Shown here: piece after piece, positions 36,240 to 47,945 of the stretch | Numbering within the stretch: the stretch's first letter is position 1 | Layout of the letters: each line of letters starts with the position of its first letter | Assembly: GCF_029168945.1 (NCBI RefSeq) | Contig: NC_083604.1 | Span: 73,548,211 to 73,612,210, forward strand | Direction of reading: 5' to 3' | DNA: 64,000 nt | Origin: Cannabis sativa | Lineage: Eukaryota; Streptophyta; Magnoliopsida; Rosales; Cannabaceae | Notes under the pieces: model-generated | The model's input: the letters and a program-made list of their open reading frames with translations, nothing else | Told to the model about the DNA's origin: nothing | Database searches by the model: none | Position numbers and translations under genes: made by a program

Positions 36240-36835
36240 AACTTATTCACCAAAATTTATATTTACTAACATGTATGTTGATTATAAATTTATAATCCAA
36301 CAACCTATATATGAATAAACTTAAAACAATAAATAAACACATAAAGTTAAAAAAAAAAAATCTCACATTGGTTGCAGTAGAATATAATTTCTCATTCTGT
36401 TCAGTTCTCTAGCCTTTGATCATTTATGTTGCAGAGTATAATCAAGAACTGAATTGTCTTGGATTTTTCTTTTTCTTCAATTGTGTTCATGAGTCTTCCA
36501 CAATGGCCTGAGTAGCACCTTAAATAGTGTGGGTTGATACTCAATTCACCTTTAAACAATACTTTGAGATTGAGAATTCAAAATTTCATAGTGTATGGCT
36601 ATTTTCAAAATTTGTGAATGAAAGCGAAGAGGAAGATGACACATAGTCTATTTTCAAATTCTAATTGACTTAATAAATCAATTAGTTGAGTTTACAAGAT
36701 GATATTATCTCAGACAATGTGAGGACCATAGGCCAATGTAACCAAGCTCCTAATAAGCAGATCTTGAAATTTACCGAGTAAATTTTCTAACTTATTAATT
36801 CTTCACGACTCCACTAAAAATCCTTCGTATTAAAT
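36240..36835 (-). mobile_element. Fragment of the large LTR family (third copy)
   Basis: It shares ACATGTATGTTG, CACATTGGTTGCAG and, near its other end, CTAATAAGCAGATCTTGAAATT-like segments with the LTR at 22985-24801, in the same orientation. Internal deletions shorten it to about 0.6 kb. Confidence 0.6.
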
Positions 36836-36949
36836 ATTTTTTTAATCATTAAAACAACTCTAATTAATAGTTGTCAAAAATCTATGTTAACATTTTAGTG
36901 TTGTAGGAAGTTTTTCATAGAAGGAATATCATAAATAAAGTCTTAGTAT

Positions 36950-37700
36950 GATGGTATTGACTAGAAACTACACTCATCAACCACATCTGCCTAAAGATCT
37001 TGTGGGTCCAGATAGAGAAGAAGTGCCTTCACGGATAGATGTGGAAGAGCAAGATGAAACTAAAAGATCTCAAGTATTAAGAAAACTAAGAAGAGTATGA
37101 GGCGTATGATGATGGTAGCTATACTGAACTGATGGCGTTAAGACCAAATGACCACCAGGGCTGAGTTGGCAGAGCAAAATGAGCAAATTAGAAGGATTCA
37201 AGAGATATTGATCGCCATGCAAAGGGCGATGGAAGTCGTAGGCATTCACGTGCATCCAAATGTGGGACGTCTTGGACAAGACAAGACGAGAGAAGGATCT
37301 CTGCAGCCATCGAAGAATCAGAGGCACAAGAATCGAGAACTAAGCCTTATCTGATACCCTTCCGAAAGTCCCCCAATGGCAAACCCTACAGCCATTTTGA
37401 AAAAGAAATAAAAAGACTCAAGATCCACATTAATTTTGCTCTGATCTTCCTAAAAGATCCACATAAAGTTTGCTCCAATCTTCGTAAAGAGAAAGGTCCA
37501 CAGAGGGACAGATTTCCTAAGGGAAAGACTAGTCCTCAAGACCGAGGAGACTAGAAAAATGTATCCGTGCATCAAGAGCTGGGGTAGAGAAAAGAAAAAA
37601 GCCAAAAGGATCCTCCGATCGATTTTAGGTAAAAACTCAACGCCAAGCACAATGATCTCAGGGATCACTTAGAGCAGAAAAAGAAAATCATATTATACGT
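36950..37700 (+). pseudogene. Possible retrotransposon gag fragment
   Basis: The stretch is GC-richer than its surroundings and holds a 68-codon frame (37148-37354) starting MTTRAELAEQNEQIRRIQEI, a coiled-coil-like opening seen in some plant gypsy gag proteins. Upstream and downstream frames are broken. The assignment is by resemblance only. Confidence 0.3.
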
Positions 37701-37744
37701 AGTCTCAGTCTCAGTCCCAGATAGTACCCTGAATGAAGGAATAC

Positions 37745-39140
37745 TACTAAGAATAAATTCATTTTTTCCTACATTGTTAATATTATTTACTTACAAAATT
37801 ATTAAGATGACATGGTTTTTTTTTAGCTTACAATTTATCTTTGTTGATGTCCTAAAAAAAAAAAAGAACAAATTATTAAGGTTTAATTTATGTCATGAAA
37901 AAATCTTTCTGGTACGCTCCTTAATTGTTGGTTGTTGCTATATCAAAAAGTTAATTATTAAAATAACCACTATTAACCTTTTAATAACTCTCTTCTCTCT
38001 TCACTACTTTTTTTTCCTTTAAACATAATTAAGACACTAAAAAAACAAAAAGGGACCCAATATAGTATAGAATATATTTTGCTTTCTAATTAAACAGTAC
38101 TGATTTCACTTTCAATTTTCTTGTCACTTTTCTTTATGATTGTACTTTCAATTTTTTAATAATAATAATAATAATTTTGTTCATATTTATTTCTGGTCAG
38201 GGTGTCAAAAATCTATTTACAAGAGGGACCAAATGAATATGATAATGACAAATATAGTTCCAAACAGTGACTCAAGCTCTATACCAATACTAGTTAGGTG
38301 TATCTATATCAATATTTATATATATATATGTTTTAAGACCGATTATCACTATTCATGTACTTAGCATGCAATAGTATATTTTAGCTACATATTACATTAT
38401 AATAACTATGCTAGCTTTACATATATATAGGTATAGAGAGTATGTGTGCTACAATATTACTTCATTGAATAATAGTTGGTGAATATAACATAATAATTTA
38501 TGTTTTTATGCAAAACAATTCTTTTCTTAATTTTCAAAAAATAGTCTTTTAGACAGTATATAAAAAACCACTTTACAAAAAAATAAATAAATAAATAAAC
38601 TAACCGAATCAGAAAATTCATTTTAACTCTCCTTCAAAACAATACAACTTAGTGGCACCTATAAATATACCTGAATATACATCTTCTTTCTATACAATAT
38701 GTAAAACTATTTAAATGGAATCAAATCATTCCCTGTCCGAGTTACATATATATTGTATAAAAGGAAGTATTTAAATGGTTTGATGAGTTGAATGAATTTT
38801 TTGATTTACCAAAAATATGTGAAGTTGTGGAATTCGGCTTAAGTACAAAATCATTGTTGAAAAGAATTAGTGTTTACGTATAGTTAAAGCATTTTAATTT
38901 TTATAGTAGCATTATTTAAAAGCACTAAATATTTTCATATTATTTAAAGATATAATATTTTATTTTATTTTATTTTTCTTTTACATTATTTTTGACACTT
39001 TTACTTTTAAAAACACTTCAATATTACCGCACGTTTTAAAAATACTATAATTACAATCTCACACATTATTATATACAAGCATACCTCATTAATGACTACT
39101 CAATAGGCTCGTTAACATAATTAAGTACCAAGTTATTTGG
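37745..39140. other. AT-rich intergenic sequence, no gene seen
   Basis: It contains short simple repeats, such as TAA units around 38158-38175 and AT units near 38319-38330, and no supportable coding region. Confidence 0.5.
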
Positions 39141-39150
39141 TAATGGGCTG

Positions 39151-41544
39151 TTAGACTTTGTTATTTTTAAGTGAAAATTACATGAAATATGGGATTTCAT
39201 AACAAAGTTAGAAAAATATGGCATTTTTAGGTTTGCCACTCTTCTATGGCATTTTTTCACATTTAAGATTTTTTATGGTATTTGATATGCCATATTTTTA
39301 TAAACTTATTATTCAATCCCATATTTTATGTTTTTGTTTTTAGCTTAATTAGTTTTATTTATTTTTTAATTTATTTTACACTTACATTTTAGGGTTTCTT
39401 TTTATTTGAAAAATTTACACCAAATACTACATTTTTTTTCAAACATTACATTTTTAATTTGACAAGAACATTTTACTTTTATACTTTTATTAATTTTTTT
39501 TTCTTTTTTACTTATTGAAACTTCAAAAAGTTTTTTTTTTGTCTTTTTTATATATTTTTTAGTCAATATTGGCTCTCTTTTTTCTTTTCAACTTTTAAGT
39601 CAGTTGCTACTTTTTTTTTTCTTTCTTTCGCTTATCTCTCTCTATTTTTTTTTTCTAATTTCTCTTTGTGTCTCTCTTTTTTTTTAATTTTTTTTCTCAA
39701 CCTAATTTTTTTCTCTTAATATATATAATAAGTGTACATTTTTATATTTCGTTTTTTTTTTACAAAAATTAAACTTGTTTTTTATTTAAACTACTATTTG
39801 TTTTTTTTTGTTAAAAATTAATTATTCCATTAAAAACAGCAGAAAAAAAAAAAAAAAAAAAAAAAAAAAACCAGTTTCATCAACATCATCCTGAAAAAAA
39901 AAAAACAACATAAAAAATCATAATCTAAAAAGAATCCAAACTTTAAAAACTAGTTTCATCAACATTGAAAGAAACTAATAATTTCATTTAAAGAATACAA
40001 AAAATAGTTTCATCAACAAGATAATGAAAAAAAGTACAATCTAAAGACGATACTAACTTTAAAAATAAGTTTCATCAATATTAAAAGAAACGAATTATTT
40101 CATTAAAAGAGACAAAAAAAAAAATAGTTTCATCAAGAACATAATAAAAAATACACAATGCCTAATAACTAAACTTTTACAAATTAACGATACTAAATTT
40201 AAAAACCAGTTTCGAACATATAAATTTTATATCAATACCTAATAATCAAACTTTTAACTTCATTCTTTATTTTGGCATTTAATTTTTTATTTGCTTGCTC
40301 AAAAATTAGAGTTAATTTAAACATACAATATGCAACAAATATAACATAGAGAATCATAAATTAAAATCAAAGAGAAAAAAAAAAAGAAACAAAGAAAATT
40401 AAAGAGACAAAAGTGCAATAAAAACCATAAAAGAATAACAAAAAAAAAAAACAGTGGAATGTGAGAAACCAGTTAGTAAAACAACCAAAATAAAAACAAA
40501 CAAATAAAAACCAGTTTCTTGAAATAAATTAATAAAAAATTGAATAAAGAACAACAATAAAAAAAATTAGTTATAAAAACTAGTTACTTAAAAAAACCAG
40601 TTATGAAAATAATAAAATAATATGTGTGTCAGAAACTGATTAATTAAAATAAAATAAAAATTGTTGTTCAAATATCATACAATAATAAAACTGGTTTCAT
40701 GCAAACTAAAAAATATATAATAATATCATAAAAATTGAGCAACCCCATTACAGAACAGTTAAAACCTGTGAAACCAGTTTCGACATGTGAAACCAGTTTT
40801 GACGTTATAAAAAATCATAACAAAATACAAATGTTAATAATAAAGTTAATTGAAACCAGTTTCATCAGACAATCAAATAAAAACATACACACACACAAAT
40901 ATACAAAAAAAAAAAAAAATACTAATCACAAATATAATCAAAACAACACATAATGCCTGCCTACCAATAATTTAATAACAAAATATAAGTGTAAGTTTCC
41001 AACCTAGAAACAAAATAATAAAAAAGTAACTTGAAAAAAAATTCTAATAACATAATGAAACTATTTTTTTTATTCTTTTAATGAAATTAATAGTTTCTTT
41101 CAATGTTGATGAAACTGATTTTTAAAGTTTATATTATCTTTAGATTATAATTTTTCATATTGTTTTTTCTTCAGGATGATGTTGATGAAACTGATTTTTT
41201 TTTTTTTTCTACTGCTTTTAATGAAATAATTAGTTTTTAACAAAAAAACAAAGAAAAAAAAATAGTAGTTTAAATAAAAAAAAAACAAGTTTAATTTCTG
41301 TAAAAAAAATAATATCTATAGTTGAGATCATTTTTTATTTATTTTAGTATTTTATTTTTTAAAAAAAGAAAAAATAAATAAAAAAAAAACACAAATTTAA
41401 AGTTTTTTATGGCATTCCTCAAGACTTTTTTCCATATTTGTAAGTTTTTTAAAAAAATGCCATATTTAGTGTAATTAAGTTTTTATGCCATATATATCAA
41501 AACTTATCTTTATTTTCCCATATTTTTGTAAATAACCATATTTT
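39151..41544. mobile_element. Foldback/Mutator-like element with long inverted arms
   Basis: The element is flanked by the 10-bp direct repeat TAATGGGCTG (39141-39150 and 41545-41554). The left interior at about 39755-40020 is closely complementary to 41040-41300; both arms read AAATTAAACTTG, later AGTTTCATCAACATCATCCT, later AACTTTAAAAA. The outer ends also carry inverted AATATGGCAT and ATATGGGA motifs. The AT-rich centre has recurring GTTTCATCAA and AACCAGTTTC motifs. No transposase is seen. The TSD length and long arms point to a Mutator-like or foldback type. Confidence 0.75.
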
Positions 41545-41950
41545 TAATGGGCTGACGGGCCCATTTCCATAATACTACTTTTTTATTATTAATGTTATAT
41601 TTTTTTTGAGTATTATATATAGAAAGCATATTATCTTGTATTTTGAAATTTATTTATTAAAAGATTTCTCATATGAAATTTATTTATTAAAAGATTTCTT
41701 CAATCACTTCATATCATCTATATTTGGTATATACAAATTGTTTCTCAAACTAATTAAATTCCTAAAACTCCTCCTAATCAACAAACATATTATCCTAAAA
41801 TTATAAAAATATATATTAAGAAAACCATATATCATATATTCTCCAACAATATTGTAACAAAACTTAAATCCGTATATCACTAATTATGGCAAAAATTAAA
41901 GAAATAAAACAAAAATGAAATTTTAATTAATTAATATCATCTCTTCAAAC
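41545..41950. other. AT-rich upstream region of the defensin-like gene
   Basis: It holds a short direct duplication (GAAATTTATTTATTAAAAGA, at about 41645 and 41677) and no gene. Confidence 0.45.
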
Positions 41951-41951
41951 T

Positions 41952-41959
41952 GTATATAA
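41952..41959 (+). promoter_or_regulatory. Probable TATA box of the defensin-like gene
   Basis: GTATATAA lies about 70 bp before the start codon at 42029, a usual distance for a plant core promoter with a short 5' leader. Confidence 0.5.
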
Positions 41960-42028
41960 GACTCTTTGGTAGCTAACATATTTCATAAAACTAAAACAAA
42001 AAGAGACAGAAAATAATTAATAAGAAGA

Positions 42029-42382
42029 ATGGCTAAAGTTCAAATTGTTTCTCTTCTTCTTCTTGTGGGGATTCTCATTTCTTCCTTCGGTTGGTCTCAA
42101 TATATACATATTTTTTTATATTGTTCCTTTTGCATTATTGAAATTATATTTCTCATTATTATTAGTACTCATACTATATATTTTATTTTTGTAGGCTTCG
42201 ATGGTACTCTAGGACAAGATTATCCTATGCTCCTTGCATGTTGCAAGAGCACAAAGCGTCCAGATTTATGTCCTCATTCAGACTCAAATCCCGCTAAATG
42301 CGACGCTGAGTGTAAGAAGGGTCCTTGTAGAGGAGGTATATGTAAAAATGAAGGTGGTCCTGTTTGTCACTGTTTCTGTTAA
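42029..42382 (+). CDS. Defensin-like cysteine-rich secreted peptide
   Basis: Exons 42029-42089 and 42195-42382 join to 82 aa. The first exon encodes most of a signal peptide (MAKVQIVSLLLLVGILISSF), and the intron sits just after it, as in many plant defensin-like genes. The mature part has ten cysteines, starting with a Cys-Cys pair and ending with a C-x3-C, a G-x-C and closely spaced C-x-C pairs, compatible with a cysteine-stabilised alpha-beta fold. Such peptides are secreted and act in antimicrobial defence or signalling; the target cannot be told from sequence. A TATA box lies upstream. The 105-bp intron is a multiple of three and has no stop, so unspliced RNA would stay in frame as 117 aa. 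A different cysteine-rich family remains possible. Confidence 0.78.
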   Translation: MAKVQIVSLLLLVGILISSFGWSQYIHIFLYCSFCIIEIIFLIIISTHTIYFIFVGFDGTLGQDYPMLLACCKSTKRPDLCPHSDSNPAKCDAECKKGPCRGGICKNEGGPVCHCFC

Positions 42383-44097
42383 TTCGATCTATTATATTCA
42401 TAATATCAATTGAAATTTATTATTAATAATTATTATTAATAATAAATTTATTAATCACTTGTTTTAAAAATAAATAAATGAATAAAGGATATTAATTTCT
42501 ATCTTATGAGGAGTCCAATAGCACATTATTTTTATTTGAAGTGTATTATTATTAATATTATTTCATTTTTATATATTAAAGTAATTTTTTTTTTATTTTT
42601 TACAAAAAATCATATAACAACTCATATAGCAATTAATGGAGCAATCTACATCACAATCAAAATCTATTTTGAAATCCACATAAAAATCACTGCAGTAACT
42701 TAAATTGTAATTTTTTTAAAAAAAATATTAAAAACTAACATATATGGTAATTATTATTATGTAAAGTGAGATAATTTATATAGAGTAATAATATACTTAA
42801 AATAATGACACATAATAACGAAACAAATTATTTAATTAATCATAATTAATTAAATTAAGTCCTATTTTTGTAAAAAAAGATAAAAAAAATTGGTGCATAT
42901 TTTAAATGCGCTCAATCATTATTATTAATTTGTTTCTATTATATATAACTTACATATTATTCATCTCTTTTTCCTTTTTTATTTTTACAATTAGCCACAT
43001 CAAGACTATTTTTATAAAATGTCAACATTTTATCTCACAAAAAAAACACTATTTTTATATAAATATATATAGTTTTGGTGCATATTAATAAATCACTTGT
43101 TGCAATTAAGGAATTATAGAATTTATGATTAAATTGCTAAATTCATATATATTTTTTTTCAAAGTACTCCTCTAATAGCACAATATTTAAATTTATGTAT
43201 TGGAGATTTATATAATACGTAAATCATTCAAGTAATATTAATTAATTAGAAAATAATATATGCTTTGCTCACGTGCAGTCGTATTTAATTTATTGATAAT
43301 TAATGATAAAATTATCAAATTTTAATATTTTTAATATAATATTTTTTTAGTAATATGAGTAATTATATTACTAAATTTTCATTACTTTTACTTAGAAAAA
43401 TAAAATTAATATTGTAAAAAAAAAAATTATTATAAAAAAACAGTATACATATTTAAAATTGTTGTTATTATTGTATCTTATTTGTATCAAAGTGGATGTA
43501 TCTCAACTGTAGTGGTTACTATATTTAAAATTACTATCATACACGTATTTTACTTGTAATATATAATCAATATAATATATATTCATAATAAATAAAATTA
43601 AATTTTTTCTTTCAATAATATTTTTAAATCCTATGTTGTATAGGGTTTTTAAATCTTAAAGATATTTTTTTTTCTTAAATAGTACAGAATAAATAATATG
43701 TATATATTAATAATAAATAAAACTAAAATTTTTCATTTTTAAATAGAATACTTAGTGGTATGGTTTTAAATTCTAATAATATATATCTTATCAATAATGA
43801 TAATAATATATATTTTTTTAAAAAATAACATATACATATTTATTATAGCCACATAATTATTAGTTTGAAGATGGATATTTCAAATGTAACAAATGAAAGA
43901 CTATCATTTCTTTTTAAAGAATGACCTCAACTCATATTGCTAATATATGATTATAGTAAATATATTATAGTAAGAACATTACTATTAGGCACTTTATGGT
44001 ACACCAACCGCTTAAAACCGTCACCACACATGGACTCTTTTGGAAAGGTTAAAGGATGCATGTTGCACCGTTGTCACCATGGTTGGTGATTAGAGAT
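42383..44097. other. AT-rich intergenic sequence, no gene seen
   Basis: Very AT-rich, with short simple repeats only. From about 43980 composition becomes less AT-rich and repeat-like. Confidence 0.5.
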
Positions 44098-44179
44098 TTT
44101 CTGGAGCGATACTATCCCCATGGAGCAAAGTGATGATATTTCTGGAACGATACCATTTCCATGGAGCGAAGTGATGGTG
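44098..44179 (+). repeat. 41-bp tandem duplication
   Basis: Two adjacent 41-bp units begin TTTCTGGAGCGATACTAT and TTTCTGGAACGATACCAT and differ at about seven positions. They lie in a GC-richer block (43980-44330) of unknown origin. Confidence 0.88.
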
Positions 44180-44631
44180 TACTGGCTCTTGGATTGGGAG
44201 GAGACTGCAGAGTCAGATCACATAATCCTAGTCGACGGCTTGGGAGAGTAGTTTTCTTGGGTAGTTCATGGCTTGAAAGAGTTAGGGTTTTGAAGGGTTT
44301 AATTTATATTTTAGGGGTTTAATGTCTATTTATAAAACTAACGTTACAGTTAACGTGTAGCTAAATTTAATAGAATAAAAAGAGAATATACTGTTAAACC
44401 AAGAATTGCTATTAGATAGCCACTTTTAATATATAAAGATATAAACTTTTTCTTTATTAAATTATTATATATTGCACTTTCAATGTTTTATTTAAAAAAA
44501 ATATATAGTGTGACATCCATAGAAATTTCAAGAATAATATATATTATTTTATTTCTAATAGTATTACATCCTTATATTTTGCCACCTAAACTTTTTCCCT
44601 CTTTAAATATTCTCCAAAATACTATTATTAA

Positions 44632-45008
44632 GGCCATCTCCAATAGTAAAATTTAAATTTAGTGTTAAATCAACACTAAAAGACTACTATTTGAACACTA
44701 TTTTTTTTTTTCAATTCCAACCATAATACTAAAAATATATTCATTATTATTATATTATATTATTAATATAATAAGAATATTTTAATTCATATAATTATTT
44801 ATTTTTTCTTAAAACTATTATTTAATTATTAAAAACTAAAAATTATATATATAACAAAAAAAAAATTGCCGTGGACTATAATGTCCACTATTATTAATGG
44901 GACACTGTAGATCCTCATAAAAATAGGTTAAATAATAGAGTTTGGTTGGAGTGAAAAGTGAAAAAAATCACACTATATATAACATTATAGTGTTAGGTTG
45001 GTGATGCC
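44632..45008. mobile_element. MITE, Tourist-like ends
   Basis: The left end GGCCATCTCCAATAG and the right end reversed, GGCATCACCAACCTAAC, are imperfect terminal inverted repeats of a common plant MITE type. The body of about 377 bp is AT-rich and non-coding, with inner inverted AGTGTTA/TAACACT motifs. Confidence 0.5.
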
Positions 45009-45479
45009 AATACTGATATAGTATCAATATTATATTTGCAAAATACATAGTTCGGCCAATCTTTTAACAAAATACTGAGACTACCTAGGGGCGTATTTTT
45101 CCCCTTAGAATATTATAGGTTGAATATTAATATTACTTCCGTGGATAATATATAATAGATACTAGAGAGTATATATAGTTAATAATAATAATACTTTTCT
45201 ATATAATTAATATGATATCATAATTATTATTGCTTTTCAAAAGAGTATTTTTATTCAAGCCATAGATTTTTCGATGAGACTTGAGACTAAGCTTTTTCAT
45301 GTGCAAAAGTCAAATTAGCGTCACTAGCTAGCTACTCACACCAATTTCATCACAATCATGTATATTTTTGTCCAGACTTTATTTTTAGGTCACCCATTAT
45401 ATCTATCTATTCTATATATATATAAATTTTAAGGGCATTCCCAACATTTTTTTTATTCTATCATTTAAAATACTCAAAA

Positions 45480-46445
45480 ATTTCTCAAGGAAAGTACATA
45501 CCAAAACATCAAATCAAACATACCCTTTAGCAAGCTTCTCTCTTTAGGGTTTTTTCTCTCTTCTTCTTGAGTTAAGGTTTCTTTTCCATTTCCTTCCTCT
45601 TTCTCGACTAGGGACCCAGCTGTCGGCCTGCCGTGCGTCTGGTGTTCTCTAGCCGAGAGGGAGTTAGGGATGGCGATTCTTATGGCCATAGATCTCTACT
45701 CTTCGGAAGTGGGGAAGCTACTGGTTAGGGGCAGGCTTTCATGGAGACGCCTTTGGTGGGAGATCGATGGGTTTGGGGCTCTGTGGTCTACAGCGGTGGG
45801 GCTCCGATGGGGAACATCATCCTTGCTCGACCGATGTTGTTGGTTTTGGGGCTTCGTGGTCTACAATGGCAGATGTTCGTTGGAAGCTACGGAATTTGCA
45901 GCAGAGGGTCTTCGTTGGGGACTGTAACCCAGCTTGCTCAGCCAACGTAACTGGTTTTGGTCCCCTGCCTTTTCTATTAGGTTTTGGGGACGAGTTGTGG
46001 TGGTTTGGCGGCCCGATGTCGATCCTCCTCCGTCATCGAAAGTTTGTTAGTGGCCGCATGTTTCTTCATTTCTCGTTGTTGTGGAGTCTTTGGTTATGTT
46101 TTTATTTTTCTATTGATATTTTCTTTAAATCTTCGACTGTTTTTAGTCTTGATGTTTTATTTTGGTTTCTTGCTTTTCCTTTTTGGTCCAGTTATGGACA
46201 TTCTCTTGTTAGAGATTTAGGGGTTTGTATCCTTGATTTTTTTTCTTTACCTTCCATCTATAGTGGTATGGTACTTTACAATGACTTTGACTACTATGAA
46301 TGTAGGTCAGTCTTTAGGCCTTGTTGCCGTTTGCTCGCCTGTATATCGGGATTGATTTGCTTTTGCTTATCGTTGAGCAGTGTAATGGACTTTGTCTTTT
46401 GTTCCTTTGTTGAATGAAATCATTGATCCTTCCCTCAAAAAAAAT
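45480..46445 (+). mobile_element. LINE-derived or retrotransposed segment with A tail
   Basis: This GC-rich block contrasts with its flanks. It ends GAATGAAATCATTGATCCTT, then CCCTCAAAAAAAA, the typical 3' end of plant LINEs. Frames of 85 and 216 codons (45670-45927 and 45767-46417) overlap and match no protein I recognise; they contain Trp-rich, partly repeated sequence. The front (45520-45660) resembles a leader. It is best read as a truncated or non-autonomous LINE. Confidence 0.45.
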
Positions 46446-46807
46446 TATTCAAAATACATCATTAAAACTCTACTTTCTTCATTTCACATCATACTTTTAT
46501 ATCCTCATACAAAAATAATTATCAAAATCTGAATAAATAAATAAAATATGTTTAGAGCAATGAATAGTATTCTATAAATGTAGAGCATGAATAGTGTATT
46601 TTAAAAAAATTTAAAATGAAGAAAAAATTTAGAGTATCTGCTATAACGTATTTTTAGTACGATTTTTTAAATTTTTTAAAAATTCTATATTTTAGAGAAG
46701 CTATTGTAAGTGCTCTTAGAGGATCTCTAATGGTGACATTCTTTAAAATTGTCAAAAACCTCCATATCACTTAAAAATATATTATTTTATCTCTTTCACA
46801 TTATTTT

Positions 46808-47945
46808 TGTCATGCCCCAGCCCTATGTAATATTCATAATTTGAGTGGTCAAATGTCACACTTTGATTCTTGTAGGAAGATAAAGCCTATAAATGATTTT
46901 TTTTTTAATTTATATTACAAAATACTTATTTAAAAATAATAAATTAACTCCTATATTGATAAGAAAATATTAGTAACAAAATCAGGACCACTCATTAATA
47001 TAAAAGAATAACAATATCCCCACATTTATGTATAGTCACCGAATAGAGACAATAAAATACCAAAATAATATCTAGCATCCATCATTCTTCATTTCTAACT
47101 AGTACATAGTTGATTTAAGTCACCCATACCATCCATTCCAACTTAAATACAAAAATTAATTTCATTGGAAGTCTAATAAGTAGAATAAGACTAAACTAAT
47201 AATGATTTTCTTCCTCAACAGTATCATCCTCATCCACTAGCATCAAACTGAGTCCCTGGAAGGGGAGAAAATGGGGGGTGAGCTTATAAAGCCCAGAAGA
47301 AAAATAACTAATATCAAAGGACTCTTGGTTTAATAAAAATTTCTGCATGGTTAGCTTTTAAAAAATAAAATATCTCATCACCATTATCAAAATGTATAAA
47401 CAGAGACCACAAATAATTACAAAATCAAGCATCAAATGCATATCACACCGTCCACTAGATCCCTAGCTCTCAATACCCTTCATAGAAAACGACATTCAAA
47501 ATTGGGTAGTCGCACCTGATAACCACCATAATACCGAGACTCAGATTCAATTCACTTCCTGTACAGATTCTAGGTCTTTCACCTAGGTGAGTGCACACCT
47601 GATCTACCTATGATGCACATAGACTAGGTCGTGAAACAATAATATGCATCGAACCTGATCAACATGGCTCTCATCAGTATAATCAAAGCAAACAAATAAT
47701 AAGAATAACAAAAGAATATATTTCTTTTTATTTTTTAGAAAATACGGCTGCATAACGACTGCATTTTGAATAAGCTCAAAAATCATAACATATGCACAAA
47801 AATATGTTTGGCACTCCGTGCCCAATAATTCAGAAAAATGTGCAGATTAAGTTTTCAATTTTTCAAACAATTTACAAATCATAAAAATTAGAAAATGTCT
47901 AATGTTATTCAACACATATAAAAATCAAGTCCAATAATCAAGTTG
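46808..47945. other. LTR-like retrotransposon debris
   Basis: The block begins TGTCATGCCCCAGCCCTATG. Its minus strand holds GGGCTTTATAAGCTCACC (a TATA-like promoter context), followed by CCCCCCATTTTCTCCCC and TTCCAGGGACTCAG, sequences common in plant LTRs. No coding region or paired LTR was found. Confidence 0.35.

Noticed and set aside
46808..46830. Start of a structural RNA or gene at the abrupt GC change
   Set aside because: No conserved RNA elements; sequence resembles LTR debris instead.
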